This document shows, one piece after another, positions 11,526 to 22,673 of a stretch of DNA of 64,000 nucleotides. The position numbers and the translations under genes were made by a program. Numbering within the stretch: position 1 is the stretch's first letter; each line of letters begins with the position of its first letter. This DNA is from Epichloe hybrida (taxonomy: Eukaryota > Ascomycota > Sordariomycetes > Hypocreales > Clavicipitaceae), in assembly GCA_019022495.1 (NCBI GenBank), contig JAFEKR010000002.1, forward strand, positions 558,001 to 622,000. The letters are read 5' to 3'. The notes beneath the pieces are model-generated. The model had not been told where the DNA came from and made no database searches. It saw nothing but the letters and a program-made list of their open reading frames with translations.

Positions 11526-12367
11526 TTTGACGATGTTGATGCGGATGAAGATGAAAGAAAGTCTAACACGGTGGTCAAGAACTGAGCCATGGCGACGATG
11601 CCCTCGGCTTCGTTGTCGTTGTTCAAGAAATGTTTGCGCAGACTAGGCATTCCAGCGGTTAGCGGGGCAATGGCAAAGACATGGGACGATCAAAACAAAC
11701 CGGCTCCTCTTGTATGTCGCAAATGGGCCAAGAAATAGTGAGAGCGCCGTATACGAGTGCCGAATGGCCTGGACCTTTGAATCTCGTGGCGCCTGAATGG
11801 ACGGTAACTGAAAGTATTCGCAAGATAGAGATGATGATGGTTGAGAACGAAAGCGCGGGCTCGGGCCCGGGCCCGGGCGCTGACGCAGTTGTTTACCAGA
11901 CTTCCTGATTGGGCGTCGTTGCCAGGGGACAGCCACGCTGCGCTGCGCCCCTGGCGGCTGTAGGCTACGGATTACACCTGTCACTGTGTCACTGTACTCC
12001 GTACGTCCGTATCCGTACTAGCAGTTGCACGAATGAATGCCTGGACAGCCCCACCCACTGTCAGATCTCTTTTGATTTTGATTGCGCAGGGTAGCGACAA
12101 CCATCGCCGAACGAATTAGAGTGAGTGACGATAGATGAAAGCGTGGGCGTCTGCTCAGCGCACATGGTGGGCGAAGTCTGGGCTTCAGGATTGATTCAGA
12201 ATGCTCATAGGCCGATATTATATGCGAAAGCCCATGCAAGTTAATTCGATTGTCTCCATGCGTGCACTGATGCACCGCAGAACATACAAATACAAATCCT
12301 CGTGAGTCGTCAGCTAGATAGGTCCTTGCAAATGTTCAAACAATCAAACGACCATTGCCGTATCGGA
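11526..12367. other. MOB1 promoter region and DBR1 3' flank
   Basis: No supportable gene. It includes a GGGCCC-rich spot at about 11860-11880 and a copy of TACTCCGTA near 11995, followed by CCGTATCCGTAC. Confidence 0.5.
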
Positions 12368-14140
12368 TCAACTCCCTCTACCTCTGCCTCTGCCTCTGCC
12401 TGTTCCTCCCCTGCCTCTATGTTGACCCCCTCGCCCTCCACCTCGCCCCCCACGACCTTGGAATTCGGAATGAGACGGCCCTCGAGTCTTTCGCTCCTGT
12501 CTTTCTTCTGGACTGGCGTCCCACAAATTATTCAGCCCCAGCAGCTCGCAGAAGGCAGCGGTTTGAGGATTGGTGTATTCATCGGGCTGCTGCTGCACAA
12601 TCTCAGGAGTACCAGGGATATGCGGAGGAGCCGTGATTTCGAAATTTTCCGGAACGGCAAGTTTGTTCTTGGCGACAATATGCTCTTCGACCCAGGCACG
12701 CTCGGCTTCGACCAATGGCAAGTAGTGTGCCTCACCAAGGTCCGGAGATGTCTGTGCCGACTTGTCACCAAAGGTAAGAGTGTCGTGGAAAACACGAGTG
12801 ATGGCAAGCCATTCGGGATCATATTCCAAAGAGTATCGAGGATTCTTCTCTTGAGGGGAAACTGTGGACGAGTCGGAGGGATTGCAAGGTTCAATGCAAC
12901 ATGTTTGAAGAAAGTGGCGACCTGGCAGGCATTTATCCAGAGCTAGAAAACGAACTTCTTTGTTTGTGATGCCTGGTGGCACTGGCTGGCCGGGGGTTCG
13001 AACTTGGCGAGGTTGATGCTGGGGAGGTGCAAACGATGCGGGTAGCTGTGCTCGCAGTTCTTCTGGCACTTGATTTGTGTCACTTGCATTGCTTGGTTGT
13101 GATTCTGCCGCCGCTTCTCCCTTTTCATCTGTCGATTTTGAAGTAGGCTCTGGCTTCTGCTCCTCCTCCTCATCGTCCATATCTAGATCAATCTCATCGG
13201 GGTTCGCCTCCTTTCCCGGCTCGCCTTGGCTAGTTCCCGTTTCTCTGTTCAGTTCTTGTGGTTCGGAAGCCGGAGGTGCATCCTCGTATTTCCTGATTGC
13301 TGGGAATTTGATATGCATGTGTGCTGAGAACCAGTAGGGGGGGCGCAAACGATCCATGACATACTCTGCGGCAATACTGCCCAGTTGTCCTCTTTCAGCA
13401 TCTGACCGTAAGGCGGGCTTCTTGCTAAACAGCCATCTTGAATCGCCATGATTTTCAATGTATCGCGGCCAATCGTGACTGACACCAATGTCTATCTGGG
13501 TCCGCACCAAAAGCAGCTTCCGCACATCCACCTCTCTGACATGGTAGAAGGATTTGACATCATCACCGTTGAAAGGGAGCCGCTCATGATGTGGTTTGCG
13601 GTAATCAAAGCCTTTCCAGATGCCAGACATGCCTGCTATCCTGAGGGGACCGAATCGCAAGATGTTGGCGGCACCCATGTAGTAGATATTGGGGGCGACC
13701 CATCCTCCATAGTATAGCTCCCAAAGATGCGAACTTGCTTCGTGGTTGCCACCAACGAAGATGGTGAGGTAAGGCGCCTTGCGGGTACCGGCGTAGTAGT
13801 CTGGGAAGTCGCCCAGATGACGGTACTTTACAGGGCAGGACATGATACTGAGGTCTGCGGCATTGCGTACCGCCTGTGATTTTTGAGTCAGACAGCCAGA
13901 TAATTGGCCGGTGTAAGCAGCAGAAGCGCACCTGAAAATCACCTCCAATGATGAGGATATCTACACCATCCCAGCCGCGAACTCTGCAAGCTTCGCCGAC
14001 GCTTTCGTAGATGGCATTGAGGGTTCCGTGGCCCTAGACATGGTCAGTCATTGAGAGATGTCACCTGATGAAGACATGGTGCTTACGCATCCTTCAACGG
14101 CAACGCGAACACGGCTGGTTTCCATGGCGTTGGTAGCCAT
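12368..14140 (-). CDS. DBR1: RNA lariat debranching enzyme
   Basis: A metallophosphoesterase that cleaves the 2'-5' bond of intron lariats. Modelled exons: 14140-14087, 14033-13932, 13873-12368 (553 aa). The metal-site residues fall where Dbr1 needs them: Cys18 and His20 (GCGHG spans the first intron), Asp50 in GGDF, Asn95-His96 in GGNHEAS, a SHDWP motif, and SAHMH with two His. The Dbr1-specific LHF/insert region and the C-terminal domain follow (KEVRFLALDKCLPGRHFLQ, EYDPEWLAITRVFHDTL). The tail is rich in RGG/RG repeats, suggesting RNA contact. An acidic, Ser/Pro-rich linker separates the catalytic domain from the C-terminal domain. Confidence 0.95.
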
Positions 14141-14736
14141 TTTTTGGAACCTCGTGGCAGGACGCCGGCCGGACGCCAACGATGCAATGGTTGAGAGATT
14201 CCATGGAAGAGCTGGAAAGGGAAAGAACGTGTGGGCGCTGAAGTGAGACGACCCACAGCGCCGTGTCCGTGTATTACGTCTAGTCAAATGCGTCAAACGC
14301 TGTAGGACCACGAGCGGCCTGGCGAATCCCCGACCAGACTCTGCCGTCATTGTGTCGACCAGGAAGGAAGAAGGAATCCTTTGCTCAGCCTTGAAGGGTG
14401 CTTATTATTATAAAGGGCTGGCGAGGCTCGACTGAGTCGACTGAGGGAGGCGGCGTCCCGGAAGCAGGGGAGCGACATGCACATATGCACATGCCCCATG
14501 AGTGACTCCAACAGAATCCACCAATGAAAATAGGTCGTAAAAGTAGAAATGGAAACGACCGTGTGTATATTTTACGCGTACAAGTAATTCAGGAGGTGTA
14601 ATCCGTATTGTACGCTCACCTATTGATTCGTTCACAACTTCCACAAGTGCCAACCTTGAACCGCGCAACCCCCTCTTTCACCTTCTCTCGCGACACGTGT
14701 TCCAACTTCCCATGTTCCCAGCCTCGAACAGCAAAA
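14141..14736. promoter_or_regulatory. Divergent promoter region, DBR1 and SDR gene
   Basis: About 600 bp separate the two outward-reading start codons. No TATA box or known operator is recognisable with confidence. The SDR side contains a pyrimidine-rich leader before 14737. Confidence 0.5.
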
Positions 14737-15565
14737 ATGACCCGCTCCCTGGTCGTCATCGGCTCCGGCCCAGGCATCGGCGTCCACGTCGCTTCGCATT
14801 TTGCATCCAAGGGCTTCAGCAAGATTGCTCTTTTGGCGCGGAGCACGGGGCAATTGGAGAGAGACAGCGCGGCTGTGCGGAGCGACCACGGGCATGTAGA
14901 TGTGAGGGCGTATCCCGTCGATGTGACCGACTCGGCTGGGCTGCGTGCCGCGCTGGGCAGAATCACCGACGACTTGGGGCCACCAGAGGTGGTGTTTTTC
15001 AATGCGGCGCGCGTGAAGCCGAGTCTTCTGTTGGAGGTTGGTGATGAGGAGATGCTGTATGACTTCAAGGTATGTGCATTGGACGTCCCTCGTGGAACTG
15101 CGTCAAACATGTACACCTTGTACAGAAAAGGACACACGATACACGATACACCCAACAAGTTGACATCTGCCCCAAGAGAACATGTGCTGACAAAAAAAAA
15201 ACCCACAGATCTCAGCAGTAGCCCTCCACCAAACCGCCAAATGGGCCATCCCCCATCTCACCAAGCTAGCCAAACAAGACTCCTCCGCCAAGCCCTCCCT
15301 CCTCGTCACATCATCGCACCTCCCCCAGTCCCCCGAGCCAGACGTGTTCGTCCTATCGCTGACCAAAGCCGCGCAACGGAACCTGGCAGAGTCCCTGGCC
15401 AAGGTGTACCAGCCCCAGGGCGTGCACGTCGGCCTCGTCATCGTGGCAGGGTCCGTGGCACCAGAGAAGACGGTCCTGAGCCCTCGGAATATTGCCAAGA
15501 AGACGTATGAGCTCTTTGCTCAGGAAAAGGGGGGATGGACCCTGGAGACGTACCTGGAGGAGTAG
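14737..15565 (+). CDS. Atypical short-chain dehydrogenase/reductase-like protein
   Basis: Rossmann-fold protein of 229 aa; exons 14737-15069 and 15209-15565. The nucleotide-binding motif is GSGPGIG (residues 8-14) instead of TGxxxGxG. It is followed by DVT at the usual adenine-contact position and FFNAARV in place of NNAG. The catalytic Ser is plausibly in VTSSHLPQS, but the position four residues before the Lys of LTKAAQ is Leu, so the YxxxK Tyr is missing. The protein may be catalytically altered or may only bind NAD(P); the substrate is unknown. The intron (139 nt) has a good donor (GTATGTGC) and acceptor (CCCACAG). Confidence 0.85.
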
Positions 15566-15949
15566 ATCTTCGCCAGCGGATAGTCAACATGCCTATACTC
15601 AATATACTGCCTGTATTGAAAGAATCTGCCCTGACGGATGTTTCGCAAGAGTCCAGGCCATGCGGCCAGCGGTCAAGCAGCCAACGGCTTCTGTGCATAC
15701 ACGATATACCTGAAATCATAAGCAGACCACCCACAAGATCCAGAACGACAGCAGAAAAGGTGCAAAAGAGGGCACCAGAGATGTCAAAAACTCACATGTA
15801 CTTGCAAAGACGAAAACTCGAGTCCCTCAAGTCCCTCCTCGCCGCGTCCTCCACAGTCAGTCTCAGAAATCAACCCAGACAATCCACCAGCGCCAACTCG
15901 TTCCTCAGCATCATAAACCCCCCAAGTCCTTCATTCGCCTTTCCACGCG

Positions 15950-16500
15950 TTGAGCGAGGTACTCGAAGGCCCAGCGTATGACGGAGGGGGGTCGAGTCGA
16001 AGCAGCAGACCGTGAAGCGGAGGTGGATCTAGTCCAATTGAGGCTCGGGGAGGCCAGGCGTCCTTTTCGATGTCGTGCCGTAGGAAGGTGAACGTTGGGT
16101 GGCGGCCGGGGTCGTTGCATCGCGGAGAGGTCTGTCCCGATGACCGTGGCAGGACGGGTTGGCGGTTGCTGATTGCCGTCGTCAGCTGAAAGGGGTTCCT
16201 CTCCAACTATATATACCCCGACTTGGAGAGTGAAGGTTTCACGCCGCAATGTTGCTCGGTGGATCTCGGCAGCGGATGATAAACAACAACAACACATTAC
16301 ACACCGTACTGAACGGCCCATATGCCCGTTCCGGTGGCAACGCCAAGCACGTCCCGGGGCTCCTTGACCGGCGCGCGACCAAGTCTCCCATTCATGGTGG
16401 ATAGATAGATCTCATGCTGGAAATCTTGCCGCGTGTCAGAGACCAACCTGTCCGCCAGCCTTGGGGAGATCTGTCGACACTGCACAAAACTAGACGATCC
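15950..16500 (-). pseudogene. Decayed LaeA-like SAM methyltransferase
   Basis: On the minus strand, fragments of one class I methyltransferase appear in order in different frames. They are QHEIYLSTMNGRLGRAPV, then VATGTGIWAV (the SAM-binding GTGTG motif, its first Gly changed), then ATVIGTDLSAMQ followed by PPNV, then DIEKDAW, IHLRFTV after a stop, and AFEYLA. Between the SAM motif and GTDLS lie stops and about 130 extra bases; downstream at least two frame changes are needed. The family is common in fungi near secondary-metabolite or developmental loci, but nothing here indicates its former role. Confidence 0.7.
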
Positions 16501-18209
16501 TGCTCCTCCTGCTACCGTGAGTATGATATCCATGGCCCAAGTATCATCATGACTTACAGCATCAACTGGAAGCAGGTACGCTTTCACACGATTAGCAAGT
16601 CCACCCCTCCGATTGCAGCGAAGCTCAGTATGCCGCCCTGATCCTCTGCGCCACTTCGAACACGCCTGTTGGCATGGACACCGTCTGCAAGGGTTCCTTC
16701 GCTGCTGGTCCGTGGCTGGCATTAGTTCTTCCCGAGCCTTTCTCGTAGGAAATCTTCCAGTTTCCCTTGACGCTGGGCTACTCTCAACTTTCTCCCGAGT
16801 CACATCTGGGTCGGGCGCAAAGTTTTGTCCGAGGTTTTGGTATCCCTGGTGTTTCAGCATGGCAGCGATGATCCAATGGCGTGCGCGTTTCCGTCTCAAC
16901 TAATGACTAATCCGTGTTGCTTATTAGTGAGATGTGGAAACGGCTGCCGGTGTATATACATCTCACTCTTCCCGCAACATTACACTACGAGATATTCCAA
17001 TAAAGGCATATGTTATCAACAGTAGCGATCGAGATATTCATAATCGTACCAGAACCGGACAATCGTGGCGGTCGAGGCAAATATGAGGCTGCGCGCATAG
17101 ATGCTGTGTCACCATCACCCAACATTGGCCACGCCGCATTCCGCGTAGTATGTGATTCATGTAGTACAGGAAGTCCCTCCACATATTGTGTGGCCAGAAT
17201 CGTGACCTCTCAAGAGCTCTTTCTCTAGCTTCTGGCCTCGGTTCAATTGGCTTCGTTAGAATCGTCGGCTTTGTTAGATTAATTCGGCTATAATCGGATC
17301 CCGAGGCGTATGATCTAGCCTCCCTAGTCACATAACTCTTAGCTAGATAAAACCCCTAGATTCCCTCCTTATTTATGAAAAAAAAAAAACCTCCTATTTT
17401 ATAGAAGATTAACTCTCTCTTTGTTGCCTTTAGCTTGGATTGTTCACTTGAGATTATGACTTAAATTAAGAAGGTACGAGGTTTTTGCCTAGCTATCTAG
17501 CTATGGCCCTTCATATTGAACGCTTGGATCTTCGCGATAGATCGAAAACATAGCTGCTTTCGAGGTTACTTTCGAGGTTATTAACTGGGACGTGGCTGGG
17601 ATGGCAAAGCAGAGCAGAGCAAGGGTGGGGAGTTGTTGCTCTGGGCTGGGTATGTTGCAGCGTCATCCACATCCCGTCCGGGACAGTGATCGGAAGTCGG
17701 TTCAAAAGATTGTCAGATCATCTACGAGGCAACATCACATCACACTTTCGTCGTCATCAATTCTCATGAAAATTCACCGAAATGTGTCCCTACAGAAAAA
17801 GCGAAAACTCAATGCTCAACTAAGCCACGCAGAGTGAGAGGGATACATCAATCTTCCATCTCTTATAGACGTTCGACCCACGGAGGAGTTGAAGAGCAGA
17901 ACGCATATGCTGAAATGGGACAAACACAATGGTTTGTCAACTGCCCAACGACTCGAGGTATGACTGGCAAAGCAAGTTGTAGTCATCAACACAGTATCGA
18001 TCCGCAGGCCAGAAATATTTCGTGATTCATGACATGCTCATGTAAATTGACTGGCAATTTTTACCCAAGCAGCATCAACCACAATCGCCCAAAACTCCCA
18101 AACCGGTGCGATTCCCAAACATCACTTCATGTTCATGTTCGCCCTGGATTGATGACATTAGAATGCGTGCTCGCATGTCCATGTCAGTGTCAGATCATGA
18201 GAAAGAGCC
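16501..18209. other. Gene-free region with an AT-rich tract
   Basis: No supportable gene. The part at about 17230-17540 is markedly richer in A and T than its surroundings, with many TA-containing words (TTAGATTAATT, TTAGCTAGATAA), as expected of an old repeat eroded by C-to-T mutation. A 40-bp copy of an elongin C intron sequence lies at 17585-17624. Open frames at 16297-16899 and 18029-18664 are shadows or chance. Confidence 0.5.
17585..17624. repeat. 40-bp direct repeat, copy 1
   Basis: Identical over 40 bp to 18728-18767, which lies inside intron 1 of elongin C. The sequence starts CTGGGACGTGGC and ends GCAGAGCAAGG. No flanking similarity is evident beyond a few bases. Confidence 0.9.
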
Positions 18210-18916
18210 TTACTGGTCCAAGCCCAAGTAGTCGGAAGCCGCCAAAAGCTCAAGACACAGCTCTACGGGGATTTCCATGTCGGGAACGTCGTCGCTATTT
18301 CGATACAAGTACCAATAGTGGAAGTACTCGACCACTTTGTCGAGAACCATGCCACTATACCCAAGAGGAAGGAAAAGAAAATGTCAGCTGCCGGTTCGTT
18401 CAACAGCGCAGCAGGGTGTCACAGGGGAGACCCATGGCCGACGAGCAAGAGGGCGCACAGCATCGTCAGGGTCAGTTCAAGTGTAGTTGGAATAATCAAG
18501 CAGCCCGACCAGCTCGGAGCGGCGGCGTTCTGTCATGGGCACACGAGAGATTCTCATTGCACCACAGTTGCTTTGTCTTCATTCCTCGGGAGGCCATGTG
18601 CGCTCGGAAGCGACCAGTCCGGGCGAATCCGGATCCGAGCAATGGAGCTTACCTCATTTCTTGAAATACACAGCGTGCGTCTTTAGCCTCGGCAAATTGG
18701 CCTGTACTGTTGTGAGTTGAGTTGAACCTGGGACGTGGCTGGGATGGCAAAGCAGAGCAGAGCAAGGCAAGATGAAGATGGCGCTCACGCACTCCTCACG
18801 TCCAGCATGCCCTTGATGATGGGGCTGACCAGTGCCGCCTCGCGCAAGACGACAAACTCGAAGCCATCGCCGGAAACGAGCGTGACGTATTTGCTCGGAG
18901 TCTGCGGCATCGCCAT
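18210..18916 (-). CDS. ELC1: Elongin C
   Basis: A Skp1-like adaptor of cullin-based ubiquitin ligases, also linked to RNA polymerase II turnover. Modelled exons: 18916-18793, 18701-18653, 18354-18210 (105 aa, usual family length). The BTB/Skp1 fold is clear: YVTLVSGDGFEFVVLREAAL, SPIIKGML, then QFAEAKDARCVFQEM, then VLDKVVEYFHYWYLYRN, and DDVPDMEIPVELCLELLAAS near the C-terminus. All junctions keep frame and carry GT-AG ends. Intron 2 is long (298 nt) for so small a gene, and intron 1 (91 nt) contains copy 2 of a 40-bp repeat found again about 0.6 kb downstream of the gene. Confidence 0.9.
18728..18767. repeat. 40-bp direct repeat, copy 2 (inside an ELC1 intron)
   Basis: It occupies nearly half of the 91-nt intron 1 of elongin C and is identical to 17585-17624. 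On the coding strand it is pyrimidine-rich with repeated CTCTG. Confidence 0.9.
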
Positions 18917-20037
18917 GGCGAAAGGCGAGCGGGAGGCCGATCAATCGTGCGCGCTGTCGAGTGGGAGTGTGAAAAATAAACACAAAAGAGAAAAGCGGGG
19001 GGGGGGGGGGGAAACTTGGTGGAGTTTACCCAAATTCGCAGAGGTTGTGTGCACGAACCAGCTGCTGTAGGCGAGCCCTACTCCGTGTTACAGTGGGTGT
19101 ACACACTAACACAGTTGAATTCTTGTTTCGAGCCTACGTCGGTACGCGGTGACAAGACAGTTGTCAACGATGTCTAATGACCCATCATTTTGTCACCCTT
19201 TTCCGCGAGCAGTTAGCAGTTGGTCGATCATAGCGTGGCAGACTGCTTACTGCCAACCTGCAGCACGATATCATGAATACCCCGGGTACTTTTACCAAGT
19301 TATTAGTCTCGGCTCTGGCTTTCATTCCGTCACCTCACACGGCGAACGTGATGGCTGGGCCGACCTTATCAGTGAAGGGTTCTCGTGGCCGATTGATTTG
19401 ACCAATTATCTGACGCGTGCACAGCAGAGCCATGATATAAATAAATCGATCTGGAGGATCAAACGCCTGTTGTGCCGCCCCACCCTGGTCCACCCATCAA
19501 TACTCCGTGGCCCACTTCAGCACCAAGCTTTCAAGCTCGCATAAGCCGGCTGGGCGCTGTCATTGGTCATCACCAAAGCGTTGCCTAGCCAACCCATTTG
19601 CTTGATCTGTTTCGCCTTGAGTGCCCCGGCGTCTGGCCGCCATCCCACTTGCACTTTGTTGCCCTGCCGAGTGAGACGAAGGAGAAGCACGACGAGACTC
19701 AAAGAGCCATCCTGCACACCGTTTCCCCTCCAGATCATTCTTCACAAACACCAGCATTGACCGTCCAGTCATCATCGCTACGAGTATCTTCATCCACGAA
19801 CCCGACAGCGTGGACTCAGAATCCAAAGCGAGCATTGGCATTTCTGAGCGCTCTCGTCACGCCCTTGTCAACACAGACCACCAGTTCTTGCTGCCGGCTG
19901 TTGAGCAGCATTTTGACGGCTGTTACTGTCCGACGCGGACTCGAGACTCCTCAGCCGGTAACTGAATTGAGCTTTGCAAACGACGACTCTTTGTTGCTTC
20001 CTCGTACAACTTTGCCACTTCGCACATACCACTCGCC
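18917..20037. promoter_or_regulatory. Divergent upstream region of ELC1 and RHO4
   Basis: About 1.1 kb between outward-reading starts. It has a G homopolymer at about 18999-19012. The final 300 bp before 20038 are CT-rich and free of stops in one frame but carry no motif, consistent with a long RHO4 5' leader. No gene is called. Confidence 0.5.
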
Positions 20038-20965
20038 ATGGCTTCACAATATCGCAATTCATACTACACACCAGCCAGCCATGAGCAGTCTCGCCGTCAG
20101 CAGCGCACGCGCTCAAGCGATGGTACCGTCAGCACCACAATGAGCTCGTCGTCTGGTCGAGAATCTGCTGCGACACATGTCACCGACGTTCCTTCCTTCT
20201 CCAAGAAGATCGTGGTGGTTGGAGACGGTGGCTGCGGCAAGACTTGCTTGCTGATAAGCTACAGTCAGGGCTACTTTCCAGAGGTAAGCATCTCTGCATA
20301 CACGCGGCGTTGTCTGTCCCAACTAACCATTGCCAGAAATATGTCCCGACTGTATTTGAAAACTACATCACCTACCCCACGCACAGTCCAACCGGGAAGA
20401 CCGTCGAGCTGGCGCTGTGGGACACGGCCGGTCAAGAGGAATACGACCGTTTGCGGCCTCTGTCCTATCCTGAGACTGACTTGATCTTTGTTTGCTTTGC
20501 AATTGACTGTCCCAACTCATTGGATAATGTTTTAGACAAGGTAGGATTCTGACAGTCGTTGCGTTCTCTTGCAACGAATGAAGATCAAAAAGGCTAATAA
20601 CCCAACAGTGGTACCCCGAAGTCCTCCACTTCTGCCCCTACACTCCTCTCATCTTGGTCGGTCTCAAATCAGATCTGCGATACAAAAAGACTTGCATCGA
20701 GATGCTCAAGACGCAGGGTCTCACACCAGTCACCACGGAACAAGGACTTGCCGTCGCCGATAAGATGCATGCCCAGTACATGGAATGCAGTAGTAAAGAG
20801 ATGCTGGGTGTAGACGAGATTTTTGAGCATGCGATTTTGACCGTCGTTTCCAACGACAGGAAGAACCAGGACGCAATGGCCGTCAACTTCAGCAGTGACA
20901 ATAACTCGGCCATGCCTGGAATGAAGCTCCCGAAGAAGAGGAGGAGAAGGTGCCAGATTCTGTAA
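20038..20965 (+). CDS. RHO4: Rho-type small GTPase Rho4
   Basis: Rho4 controls septation and cell-wall synthesis in filamentous fungi. Modelled exons: 20038-20283, 20337-20540, 20609-20965 (268 aa). Residues 1-54 form the long Ser-rich N-terminal extension typical of Rho4. The P-loop GDGGCGKT is at 62-69. Switch I is [10 protein letters not shown], switch II is [18 protein letters not shown], and the Rho-type Lys-Ser-Asp base motif is LVGLKSDLR. The tail is strongly basic (KKRRRR) and ends in the prenylation box CQIL. Introns have donors GTAAGC and GTAGGA, and the CTAAC/CTAAT-like branch sites are visible. Confidence 0.92.
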
Positions 20966-21620
20966 TGGGGTCTTTTTGGAGACTGTTTCTCATCCTTGAG
21001 AGCCCAGCCGCGACAATGGCTGTTTTGCTGTATACAGGATTGTAATGACCATGGCATGAGATCTCTTCGCCCTACTTGAACACATTTTTTTTTTACGATT
21101 GCACTTATTACGAACAACACAGACAGAGACACACACTCTGCCTTGGGAGGGGAGAACAGGGCACAATGGTGGACAGGACAGGTATCCTTGGAGCTGATTC
21201 TTGCTGCCCCTCTGGAGCAATTTTTGCTTGGTACATAATGCGTCTAGAGAGGACGCGAGTTGTGGGAGAGGCATGATGGGGGATGATGATGGTGGGAGTC
21301 GTGGGAGCAAACTCGATCGGGATTGGAAACGGGTATATTTTCGATGTTATTGATTCATGGTTTTTATTGTTGTATTTTTTTTTCCTCTTCCTCTTGGGAC
21401 TTTGCTCGTTCCATTTGTACAATGGCCTGCTGAGTTGCTTGGTTTGGGTAGGATATTGCAAAGAAATATTCTCAATTATTAAGAAGCTCCTCCGCTCGTG
21501 AATGTACGCCGTCAGGCAACTGCACAAGCAACGAGTCCAGTTCATGCGTACGGGTTCTGTTTTCATTTCGATCTCGTCTGTCTCGTAACCGGGTATCATC
21601 AAACATGTCGCTCGTGGTCC
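20966..21620. other. Intergenic region between convergent RHO4 and DAD1
   Basis: Shared 3' flank. T-rich stretches at about 21083-21097 and 21360-21390, and an AC-rich stretch near 21120. No gene is supportable. Confidence 0.55.
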
Positions 21621-22006
21621 TCATTCTCCGCTTGTTGACCCCCCGTCCGCCTGCGCCTGCTGTCCATGTTTCGGCTCTTCTTCCTTGGCCATGACATTCT
21701 CGAACTGCGACCAGAGGGCCTCGACGGAGGAGAAATCGTTACCCATCTGTAGGATGTTAGTGCGCGAACCCTTGCTTCATGTGGAAGCCCATTTACCTTG
21801 ATGACTTCCTCGAGGGAGCGGTTCAATTTATTTATGTTGCCGAGGACGTGTTCGAAGCTCTGTTCAGTCAGTCGGCTTGGTCGTGCGACCTGGGACAAAC
21901 TCGAGTGGACGACTGACCATGGCGATGTGGAGATGAGTGCTTCGCGCTGTGATTCAAAGTATGTCTTTTCGCGGTCCGGCTCGGATGTTCGCTGGCGCTT
22001 AGCCAT
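21621..22006 (-). CDS. DAD1: DASH complex subunit Dad1
   Basis: A small coiled-coil subunit of the fungal DASH/Dam1 ring that couples kinetochores to microtubules. Modelled exons: 22006-21918, 21857-21797, 21746-21621 (91 aa). Conserved features are [12 protein letters not shown] near the N-terminus, [20 protein letters not shown], and [20 protein letters not shown]. The first intron needs acceptor ACAGAG to hold frame, which joins CCATG to CTTCGAA; the alternative AG two bases earlier breaks the frame. The C-terminal ~20 residues are a polar tail without similarity. Confidence 0.88.
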
Positions 22007-22673
22007 GGCGTTGATGGGAGTTGACGTGGTTGTCAAGATTTGAAGAACGTTCGCGTTGTGACGCGTGGGTGGGGGGGGGGGGGGTTGATGGATGACGATC
22101 TCTAGTGGAAGTGGATCTCTATCTACAAGTTGAAGGGTCCAACCTTTACTACTGGGTGCAGAATGGTACAGTCGTAGTTTGACGAGAATTGGATGGGGGG
22201 TGAGAACCTGTGTTTTACACAGCCGGTGAATTCGTGATTTCATCCAGGCCAGCCCGGCCATGCAGCCATTATGTACAAGTGCAGCTAAGTATAACAGCCA
22301 TCGACGTGATTCTTCATCTTTTTCAGTCCAAGCATACTTTAAAATGAAACCCGCCATGCAATGATTAACCAAGTCAACAGGGTTTTCTCATCCGTCCAGC
22401 CATCATGGATGGAGCGTTATACATTTGTCCAGTTTTGTTGACCCAACGCCGGTCCCTGAAGATGTTGCGAGATTTTTTTTTTAAGACATCTCTCGTGAAT
22501 AGTAGTAGTACATGTCATGTGTTTTGTCCACAGCCACATGAACTGATGGTGTATGATATAGTTTCTGAAGGGTGTAAGATGTAGGATATAGGTTATGTGG
22601 TTTGGGAATAGTTTTTGACGGGGGGATGAGGGGAGATGAGGGGAGATGAGAGTATTGGTGTGAGAGTGGCATC
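22007..22673. other. DAD1 promoter and MGE1 3' flank
   Basis: No gene seen. It contains a G homopolymer at about 22071-22084 and a GATGAGGGGA repeat at about 22624-22650 next to the MGE1 stop. Confidence 0.5.

Noticed and set aside
16297..16899. 200-codon minus-strand frame as an intact protein
   Set aside because: Only its last third matches a methyltransferase, and it stops right after the SAM motif, so it is part of the pseudogene.
18029..18664. 211-codon plus-strand frame
   Set aside because: Antisense to elongin C exons and its long intron.
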